A stretch of DNA of 11,304 nt, taken from the NCBI GenBank assembly GCA_934463455.1, contig CAKSJU010000074.1:1-11304 (forward strand). Direction: 5' to 3'. Position numbers and translations under genes: made by a program. The notes under the pieces are model-generated. The model made no database searches. It was not told where the DNA came from and worked only from the letters and a program-made list of their open reading frames with translations. This document shows, piece after piece, positions 1-5,173 of this stretch (position 1 is its first letter; the number at the start of each line of letters is the position of its first letter). The DNA comes from an uncultured Clostridia bacterium (GTDB taxonomy: Bacteria > Bacillota > Clostridia > UBA1381).

Positions 1-908
1 TGTCCGTAATCGGGATAAAGAATAACCTCTTTTTTGCAGGTCATTTTGTTAAACGCCGCAAACTGCGTAGACGGCGGACACACATTGTCCATAAGTCCGG
101 TAAACATCTTAACATCTGCCTTTATTCTCGGAGCGAGGAACTGCAAATCTATGTAACCGAGCTTTGTAAAAATTTCATCTTCTCTTTCATGACGCGGGTC
201 ATTTTCACGGAAATATGTCTTAAGCTCAGCATATGCCAGAATGTCCAAATCCATTTCCCAAACACGCTTATAATCGCACAAAAACGGATACTGAGGTGCT
301 GCAAGCTTTATTCTCGGCTCAAGTGAGGAACACGCTATTGTAAGTGCACCGCCCTGGCTTCCTCCGTAAACGCCCACATTTGTTTCGTCAACATCCTCCA
401 TGTCCATTATAATTCCGGCAAGCTCCGCAGTATCAAGGAATGTATCTCTGAACATTAAGGTTTTCGGGTCGTCGTTAAGACCTCTTATAATATGTCCGCA
501 GGTTGTTTTACCTGTATTTCCGCCGACATCAATCGATTTTCCCGCCTGTCCGCGGCAGTCCATAGCGGCAACAACAAATCCCGAAGCGGCAAAAGGGAGA
601 TACGCTCCCCAACCCTCACTGCGTCCGTTATATCCGTGAAAATTCAAAACTGCCGGGCATTTTCCTTTTATGTTCTTCGGTTTTAAAAGCTTTGCATATA
701 CTCTTGCCCCGTGAACACCGGTAAAATACAAATCAAAGCAGTCTGCAACAGGACTTTCAAAATCCGCCGCCGGGGTAATCTCTACTTGTCTGTCGAGTGC
801 GTGCATTTCAGCAAGCGACTCTTCCCAATACTTTTCAAAATCCGCCGGTTTCGGGTTACTACCCTTATATGTTTTAAGCTCCGAAATCGGCATATCAATC
901 ATTGGCAT
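1..908 (-). CDS. CE7 family acetyl xylan esterase / cephalosporin-C deacetylase, 3' end missing
   Basis: An alpha/beta-hydrolase that would remove acetyl groups from acetylated xylo-oligosaccharides or similar small sugars; no signal peptide is seen, so it probably acts in the cytoplasm on imported substrates. My translation from the ATG at 908 gives 302 complete codons, starting MPMIDMPISEL. The nucleophile elbow GGSQGG puts the catalytic Ser at residue 184, the RGQ motif typical of the family is at 119-121, and the acidic residue is Asp274 in GLMDNVCPPS. The reading frame leaves the window after PDYG with bases CA, the first two bases of a codon that in this family is the catalytic His of the GHE motif. 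Only about 20 residues should be missing, given the usual 315-325. The start is supported by AGGGAG about 10 nt upstream. A consensus promoter lies in the 3' end of the preceding gene. Family assignment is firm; the exact substrate is inferred. Confidence 0.93.
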   Translation of the reverse strand, partial: MPMIDMPISELKTYKGSNPKPADFEKYWEESLAEMHALDRQVEITPAADFESPVADCFDLYFTGVHGARVYAKLLKPKNIKGKCPAVLNFHGYNGRSEGWGAYLPFAASGFVVAAMDCRGQAGKSIDVGGNTGKTTCGHIIRGLNDDPKTLMFRDTFLDTAELAGIIMDMEDVDETNVGVYGGSQGGALTIACSSLEPRIKLAAPQYPFLCDYKRVWEMDLDILAYAELKTYFRENDPRHEREDEIFTKLGYIDLQFLAPRIKADVKMFTGLMDNVCPPSTQFAAFNKMTCKKEVILYPDYG

Positions 909-945
909 AATCTGTTCTCTCCCTGTAAAAAAATTTTTCTACTAA

Positions 946-974
946 ATTATATACCGTTATCTAAATATTGTCAA
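946..974 (-). promoter_or_regulatory. Consensus sigma-A promoter for the CE7 esterase
   Basis: On the minus strand TTGACA (974-969) and TATAAT (951-946) are separated by exactly 17 bp, a perfect match to the consensus. The -35 box overlaps the last codons of the upstream Toprim gene, so the esterase can be transcribed strongly and independently. Just downstream, at 925-942, lies an imperfect A/T dyad (minus strand GTAGAAAAA/TTTTTTTAC) near the expected start site, which could be an operator or simply AT-rich leader. Confidence 0.8.
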
Positions 975-1578
975 TAGAATTTTTATTATTTGCCAATTTT
1001 TTTGCAATAGTATAAAATTGCTCCTTAGACATAATTGCATTCACCGAATCAACGAGCATATTCGGTGAAATTCTCCCCGGCAAGCCGAGTACATTGCAAA
1101 GCTTGCGCCGCATCGCGGCACTGTCTTTTCCGCCGGACAATCCAAGCATATACAAATCGGTCTTTGTAATTTTCTCCCGCGCGTTTACGCTCTCTTTGCC
1201 GTCAATCGTGCAGCCGGCATTTTTCAGCGCATTTAAGATTATTTCGTCGTTTATTCCCTCAACTCCGAGAAGCCCCTCTTTTCCCGCCTTTTCCTTACGG
1301 CGCTCTTTTCCCTTTACTTCGGGTATATACGCATGCTTTACCCTGTCCTTCGGCAATGCCTGTTTTATATAATTTCTTATTTTAAAACCTGCCGCGTCCG
1401 AATCCGTCAAAATTACCACACCGCAGTTTTTCGCAAAAGTTTTCAGAGTTTCAATATCCTTCTTACGATTAAAAATCGCAAAACCGTTTGTAACAAAAAC
1501 AGCTCCGTCCACTATATTCGACAATTTTATTTTGTCATATACACCCTCAACAACTATACATTCTTTTATATGATACAT
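961..1578 (-). CDS. Toprim and DUF4093 domain protein, ribonuclease M5-like
   Basis: A 205-residue protein related to RNase M5, the Toprim endonuclease that matures 5S rRNA in Firmicutes. The Toprim domain covers about residues 5-85: the metal-binding Glu is E11 in VVEG and the DxD pair is D59/D61 in LTDSDAAG. A basic linker (KGKERRKEK, 89-97) and GVEGIND follow, then the C-terminal DUF4093 module from about 125, with GLSGGKDSAAMRRKL aligning to the family's GL-x-GG-x-DA-x-RR-x-KL motif. The ATG at 1578 is preceded by GGAG at 7 nt spacing. True rnmV is usually beside ksgA (rsmA); here the neighbours are an esterase and, divergently, polysaccharide genes. This may therefore be the paralogue that clostridia often carry, so I give no symbol. 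Metal-dependent nuclease chemistry is likely from the intact residues; the RNA substrate is unknown. Confidence 0.85.
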   Translation of the reverse strand: MYHIKECIVVEGVYDKIKLSNIVDGAVFVTNGFAIFNRKKDIETLKTFAKNCGVVILTDSDAAGFKIRNYIKQALPKDRVKHAYIPEVKGKERRKEKAGKEGLLGVEGINDEIILNALKNAGCTIDGKESVNAREKITKTDLYMLGLSGGKDSAAMRRKLCNVLGLPGRISPNMLVDSVNAIMSKEQFYTIAKKLANNKNSIDNI

Positions 1579-1620
1579 AACATTCTCCAGTTAATTAGCT
1601 ATATAGATAATATTTCTTTC

Positions 1621-1649
1621 ATTATACCACTTTTTCTGTGAAAATTCAA
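1621..1649 (-). promoter_or_regulatory. Sigma-A promoter for the Toprim-DUF4093 gene
   Basis: On the minus strand TTGAAT (1649-1644) and TATAAT (1626-1621) are 17 bp apart, and the -10 is extended by TGG. It reads away from the promoter at 1678-1706, so the two genes are divergently transcribed from a compact region of about 85 bp. Confidence 0.7.
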
Positions 1650-1677
1650 CTTTTTCCGCACAAATTCGAAAAAACAA

Positions 1678-1706
1678 TTGCATTTCATTCATTTTTGTGA
1701 TATAAT
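1678..1706 (+). promoter_or_regulatory. Extended -10 promoter for the polysaccharide control operon
   Basis: TATAAT at 1701-1706 is preceded directly by TGA (extended -10) and, 17 bp upstream, by TTGCAT at 1678-1683. The weak -35 (only TTG matches) is compensated by the extended -10. The rplS promoter at 9255-9283 uses the same -35 hexamer, spacing and TGTGATATAAT core. Confidence 0.7.
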
Positions 1707-1763
1707 TAAATACAAGTGCGATAATAGGATAAATTATAACATAAATATTTAGGAGATGATATA

Positions 1764-2450
1764 TTGAAAGACGAACTCAATATTATGGACCTTGTCGATA
1801 TGCTTATGCGCCGCTGGTGGATTATGCTTGTATCAATGCTGTTGGTAGGCGTAATGGCTTTTGTTTTTACAGAGGTGTTCATATCACCGTCTTACCGCTC
1901 GGAGGGTGCCTTGTACGTTAATTCGACAACAGACCAGCAAATGAATCAGACATTGACCGTATCTACTCTTAACGCATCACAGCAGCTCGTAAGTACATAT
2001 GCAGAAATATTAAAACGCAGAACTTTTTTGGAAAGTGTTTCAAAGGATATAGATAATAAATATTCTGCGCAGCAGCTTAAAGGAATGATTTCAATTTCAT
2101 CCGTAAACGACACCGAAATAATGCAGATTTCCGTAACTTCCGGAGACCCGGACGATTCTTACTTGATTGCGCACAGTGTTTTGATGCGCGCACCGGATGA
2201 GCTTATACGTGTAGTTGAAGCAGGATCTGTAAAGCTTTTGGACGATGCAAAGAAAAATACGGCGGCAGTATCACCTAATATTAGACAAAACACACTTATC
2301 GGTGCACTTTTGGGATTGATAATAGGTGCTCTGATAATATTCCTGCTTGAAATTATAGATACAAGAATTAAAGACGCTGCGTCAATTACAGCCAAGTACG
2401 GCGAGCCCGTTCTCGGCGAAATTCCGACGCTTACCGATTTTAAGAGATAG
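1764..2450 (+). CDS. Wzz/CapA-type polysaccharide co-polymerase and BY-kinase adaptor
   Basis: A 228-residue membrane protein of the chain-length determinant family. It controls polymer length and export of capsule or exopolysaccharide, and its cytoplasmic C-terminus activates the separately encoded tyrosine kinase. A first membrane helix covers about residues 19-39, just after a short cytoplasmic N-terminus with RRWW. A mostly helical extracytoplasmic domain follows (about 40-175), ending in a short proline motif (AVSPN, 168-172), then a second helix at about 176-196. The cytoplasmic tail has the family's VLGEIPTL ending. The start is TTG at 1764, chosen because AGGAG sits 8 nt upstream and no in-frame ATG is as well placed. 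The kinase gene starts 12 nt after the stop, so the two form an operon. Family identity is firm; the polymer is unknown, since no glycosyltransferases are in view. Confidence 0.92.
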   Translation: MKDELNIMDLVDMLMRRWWIMLVSMLLVGVMAFVFTEVFISPSYRSEGALYVNSTTDQQMNQTLTVSTLNASQQLVSTYAEILKRRTFLESVSKDIDNKYSAQQLKGMISISSVNDTEIMQISVTSGDPDDSYLIAHSVLMRAPDELIRVVEAGSVKLLDDAKKNTAAVSPNIRQNTLIGALLGLIIGALIIFLLEIIDTRIKDAASITAKYGEPVLGEIPTLTDFKR

Positions 2451-2462
2451 GAGGAGATTAAA

Positions 2463-3404
2463 ATGGCTGATAATAAAAAGAAAGAAAATCCCTCCAAGGC
2501 AAGAAGTCACAAAGAGGAATCAATAAGACAGCGTGCCGCTTCCCTTGTTACCGAAGATACGGCATTTACAATTGTGGAAGCGTATAAAACCGCGAGAACA
2601 AACATTATATTTTCTCTCGGTACTGCAAAAGGCTGCAAAAAAATAGTTATTACAAGTGCAAACCCCGGTGAGGGTAAGACAACGACAACTCTTAATCTTG
2701 CGATTGTTTTTGCTCAAACGGACGCAAAAGTTCTCGTCATAGACGCAGACCTTCGTAAACCGCGTATATACAGACATCTTCAATTGGAACGCAAGGGCGG
2801 ACTTTCGGACGTTCTTTGTGATTTTATTGATGTTGAAAGCGCAATCCACCATGTTGAAAAATACGGAATAGATTGTATTACTTCCGGTCAAATTCCGCCA
2901 AATCCGGCAGAATTGCTGTCCTCCGACGCAATGGGCGATTTGTTGGACAAGCTTTCCGAAAGATACGATTACATTTTTATAGACACCCCGCCGTCAACAA
3001 TAGTTACCGAAGCTGCAGTGTTATCACGTTTTGTAAACGGCGTTATAATTGTGGCACGTCAAAATTATACGATTTTTGAGTCGCTTGCAAAAGCCCGCGA
3101 AAATCTGCTTTTTGCGGATGCAAAAATTCTCGGATACATATTAAATGACATAGCCGCAAAGAAATACGGTTACGGCAGATATTATTACAGGAATTACCGC
3201 TCATACGGATACGGTTACGGTTATAACGACGGTCGGTACGGATACGGTTACGGACATTACGGGTATCAATACGGATATGGTTACGGGGAGAACAGAAAAT
3301 CCAATTCCGCAGAGAATGACAATGCGCAAAAAACAGCTTCATCTTTTTCCGCGGATTTAAAAAATAAGAGTATTAAGCTTATAAATAAGATATTTAAAAA
3401 ATAG
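2463..3404 (+). CDS. CpsD/CapB-type bacterial tyrosine kinase (BY-kinase) with long Gly-Tyr tail
   Basis: A 313-residue cytoplasmic P-loop tyrosine autokinase that works with the upstream adaptor to control polysaccharide assembly. The Walker A motif SANPGEGKT is at 65-73, Walker A' VLVIDADLRKP at 90-100 and Walker B YDYIFIDTPP at 168-177. The N-terminal oligomerisation motif EX2RX2R appears as EAYKTAR (39-45), with Lys in the middle position. The autophosphorylation cluster is unusually rich: 18 Tyr in residues 235-274, mostly as GYGYG. Unlike typical members, whose Tyr cluster is at the extreme C-terminus, about 39 more residues follow, ending in a basic, helix-prone segment (about 298-313). 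The ATG at 2463 follows GGAGG about 7 nt upstream. No CpsB-type phosphatase is visible nearby. Confidence 0.94.
   Translation: MADNKKKENPSKARSHKEESIRQRAASLVTEDTAFTIVEAYKTARTNIIFSLGTAKGCKKIVITSANPGEGKTTTTLNLAIVFAQTDAKVLVIDADLRKPRIYRHLQLERKGGLSDVLCDFIDVESAIHHVEKYGIDCITSGQIPPNPAELLSSDAMGDLLDKLSERYDYIFIDTPPSTIVTEAAVLSRFVNGVIIVARQNYTIFESLAKARENLLFADAKILGYILNDIAAKKYGYGRYYYRNYRSYGYGYGYNDGRYGYGYGHYGYQYGYGYGENRKSNSAENDNAQKTASSFSADLKNKSIKLINKIFKK
3165..3284 (+). repeat. Degenerate hexamer repeat encoding the Tyr-Gly tail
   Basis: This stretch of the kinase gene is built from loosely repeated TAYGGN units (tacgga, tacggt, tatggt), giving tandem Tyr-Gly dipeptides broken by RN, RS, ND, R, H and Q. Synonymous third positions vary, so the array is not a fresh slippage product, although its length could change by recombination between units. 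Confidence 0.7.
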
Positions 3405-3415
3405 TTAATTTAATT

Positions 3416-3448
3416 GCCCATGTGTGTTTTTAAAAAATGCACATGGGC
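3416..3448 (+). terminator. Hairpin after the BY-kinase gene, possible weak terminator
   Basis: GCCCATGTG (3416-3424) pairs perfectly with CACATGGGC (3440-3448), and the stem can extend through two G-U pairs and a T/A run. It lies 11 nt past the kinase stop. No clear U-tract follows (TTAGATATAA), so it may be a 3'-end stabiliser or a leaky terminator rather than a strong intrinsic one. Confidence 0.45.
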
Positions 3449-3509
3449 TTAGATATAAGAGAAGCTTTATTATAGTGCCGATGTTTTGACGGCAGAACGG
3501 AGACTTATT

Positions 3510-4778
3510 ATGAATTCATTTTATGCGGCAAATATACTTATTCCGAAAAATATTGATATGACAAAATGGAGCGTGGTTGCATGTGACCAATACACCTCCG
3601 AGCCCGATTACTGGAACGCTGTAAGCAGCCTTGTAGGCTCTGCTCCGTCAACGCTTAATCTTATATATCCGGAAATATATCTTTCGGGCAACAAGGAAAA
3701 ACGTATATCGGACATAAACAGAAAAATGAAAGAATATATCGACATGGGTCTGTTTCACGAGCTTGAAAACTCCATGGTTTTTGTAAAACGAAGCTTAAAA
3801 AACGGTAAAATACGAAGCGGACTTATAGGTACAATTGACCTCGAGGATTATGATTATAAAAAAGGGTCTTCAAGCAATATCCGCGCAACCGAGGGAACTG
3901 TCATGGAAAGAATTCCTCCGAGAGTACAAATAAGAGAAAATGCACCGCTTGAATTTCCTCATATCATGATTTTAATAGATGACCCCGATATGACGGTAAT
4001 TGAGCCTTTATCAGACAAAGTTGATTCTTTTGGCAAGCTGTATGATTTTAATCTTATGCAAAACGGCGGTTCAATCTGCGGATATTCAATCTCAAAAGAA
4101 GAAATTCAAAGGGTCACAAATGCAATTGAAACGCTTTCTTCAAAGCAAGTTTTTGAGGAAAAATACGGCGTAAAAAACAAGCCTGTTTTAACCTTTGCGG
4201 TAGGAGACGGAAATCACTCTCTCGCAACCGCAAAAACATGCTGGGAAAACATAAAAGCTTCTCTTTCAAAAGAAGAACAAAAAACTCATCCCGCACGTTT
4301 CGCATTGATTGAGCTAGTAAACCTGCACGATTCTTCTCTTGAATTTGAACCTATTCACAGGGTTATTTTCGGAGTAAATCCCGAAGAGGTTTATAAATCT
4401 ATATTTGAATTTTATCCTCAGGCGTCTGAAACAGACAACGGCGGGAAAAAAATAATCTGCACATACGGCAGTGTAACAAAGCCGATATGGATTAAAGACG
4501 AAAAAAATAATCTTGCAGCCGGCACTTTTCAGGACTTTGCCGATGATTATTTATCCTCTCACAGCGGGACAATAGATTACATCCACGGTCAGAATGTTGT
4601 GGAAGAATTAAGCCGCAAAGAAAACAATATCGGGTTCATTCTGCCGGCAATGCAAAAATCCGACTTGTTCAAAACAGTTATTTTAAACGGAGCATTGCCC
4701 AGAAAAACATTCTCTATGGGTGAAGCCTGCGACAAGAGATATTATCTGGAGGGAAAGAAAATCAAAAAGTGGATGTAA
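3510..4778 (+). CDS. DUF1015 family protein of unknown function
   Basis: A soluble protein of 422 residues from the ATG at 3510. This start is chosen over an upstream TTG (3486) because GGAG lies 7 nt before the ATG and the family begins close to this point. Family signatures visible are VVACDQYTSEPDYW (22-35), a central block with RATEGTVMERIPPR (about 125-138) and PHIMILIDDP, and the hallmark VGDGNHSLATAK with DGNH at 233-236. There is no signal peptide or membrane helix. Length fits the family (about 400-430). The biochemical role of DUF1015 is not established; in many Clostridia it lies near serA/serC, but no serine biosynthesis gene is in this window, so context does not help here. The kinase operon upstream is separated by a hairpin and about 105 bp, with no convincing promoter that I could find. 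Confidence 0.88.
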   Translation: MNSFYAANILIPKNIDMTKWSVVACDQYTSEPDYWNAVSSLVGSAPSTLNLIYPEIYLSGNKEKRISDINRKMKEYIDMGLFHELENSMVFVKRSLKNGKIRSGLIGTIDLEDYDYKKGSSSNIRATEGTVMERIPPRVQIRENAPLEFPHIMILIDDPDMTVIEPLSDKVDSFGKLYDFNLMQNGGSICGYSISKEEIQRVTNAIETLSSKQVFEEKYGVKNKPVLTFAVGDGNHSLATAKTCWENIKASLSKEEQKTHPARFALIELVNLHDSSLEFEPIHRVIFGVNPEEVYKSIFEFYPQASETDNGGKKIICTYGSVTKPIWIKDEKNNLAAGTFQDFADDYLSSHSGTIDYIHGQNVVEELSRKENNIGFILPAMQKSDLFKTVILNGALPRKTFSMGEACDKRYYLEGKKIKKWM

Positions 4779-4855
4779 AAAAAGTCCGGAACGCAAGAAA
4801 AGAAGAGAAAAGCATATATTACAGGAAATATAATTGTTGTAATCCGGTCTTTTTT
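4777..4855 (+). terminator. Possible terminator of the DUF1015 gene
   Basis: AAAAAAG.CCGGA (4778-4790) pairs with TCCGG.CTTTTTT (4843-4855), a 13-position stem with one T/T mismatch that overlaps the stop codon and ends in a six-T run. The loop is long (52 nt) and contains a smaller ATTACA/TGTAAT pair. The long loop lowers confidence. A compact AT-rich hairpin follows at 4861-4885. Confidence 0.4.
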
Positions 4856-4860
4856 AGGTG

Positions 4861-4885
4861 AAAAAATCAATATAATTGATTTTTT
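4861..4885. repeat. AT-rich perfect inverted repeat
   Basis: AAAAAATCAAT (4861-4871) and ATTGATTTTTT (4875-4885) form an 11-bp perfect stem with a 3-nt loop. Its trailing T-run could help termination of the DUF1015 transcript. Confidence 0.55.
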
Positions 4886-4911
4886 ATAGAATTATTCCTT
4901 TTCTTGTTATC

Positions 4912-5088
4912 AACAAACTTCGCCGCTCGACGGCGTCGAAACAAGCGATATATACTTCATCGTGAATTAAAATTCACGACTCATTTATTACGCTTTTTCT
5001 CCTTTTTCCCAAAAATCTTTGATTTTTGGGAGACCCTGTGTAGTACACTGTCGGGTATCCCAAAGCTAAAGCTTTGGCTCAGTTTGTT
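4912..5088. repeat. Hairpin-rich intergenic module with short terminal inverted repeats
   Basis: This is the gene-free core of the only intergenic stretch over 300 bp (4779-5173). AACAAACT (4912-4919) is repeated inverted as AGTTTGTT (5081-5088) at the far edge. Inside lie four stems in series. CGCCG/CGGCG is at 4921-4935 and overlaps the palindrome CGACGGCGTCG. TCGTGAATT/AATTCACGA is at 4960-4979, and TCCCAAAAATC/GATTTTTGGGA with a 3-nt loop is at 5007-5031. CCAAAGC/GCTTTGG with loop TAAA is at 5060-5077. GGGA..CCC (5028-5036) can alternatively pair with GGG..TCCC (5053-5061) around GTGTAGTACAC. This density of dyads resembles a non-autonomous repeat (MITE/REP-like) or a structured RNA. Identity is unknown and copy number cannot be judged from one window. 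Confidence 0.5.
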
Positions 5089-5117
5089 AATTCCGAAGCA
5101 TTTTTTTCTATCCCCTC

Positions 5118-5170
5118 AAAAAAGGGGCTGTTTAAAAAGCCGGTTGACTTTTTTTAAACAGCCCCTTTTT
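5118..5170. terminator. Strong bidirectional intrinsic terminator
   Basis: AAAAA plus GGGGCTGTTTAAAAA (5119-5138) is perfectly complementary to TTTTTAAACAGCCCC plus TTTTT (5151-5170), a 20-bp stem around a 12-nt loop. It starts 4 nt beyond the histidine kinase stop on the minus strand, where the stem ends in a six-T run. By symmetry it also stops plus-strand transcription from the DUF1015 side. Confidence 0.9.
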
Positions 5171-5173
5171 ATT

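Noticed and set aside
1118..1140. SGGKDS in the Toprim-DUF4093 protein, resembling the PP-loop of ATP pyrophosphatases such as TilS or ThiI
   Set aside because: It lies deep in the C-terminal domain and aligns with the GL-x-GG-x-DA motif normal for RNase M5-type proteins; no PP-loop fold surrounds it.
2159..2497. Open frame antisense to the co-polymerase gene
   Set aside because: Fully shadowed by a clearly coding gene, with no motif or ribosome binding site of its own.
3043..3342. Open frame antisense to the BY-kinase tail, rich in Arg and Asn
   Set aside because: It is the reverse reading of the Tyr-Gly repeat; the repeated RNRIR pattern is a by-product of that repeat and there is no ribosome binding site.
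3416..3448. Hairpin after the kinase gene considered as a riboswitch for the DUF1015 gene
   Set aside because: It is a single simple stem with no second structure or anti-terminator; a transcript 3'-end hairpin is the simpler reading.
3486..3509. TTG start giving eight extra residues on the DUF1015 protein
   Set aside because: No Shine-Dalgarno sequence precedes it, while the ATG at 3510 has GGAG 7 nt upstream and matches the family's usual N-terminus.
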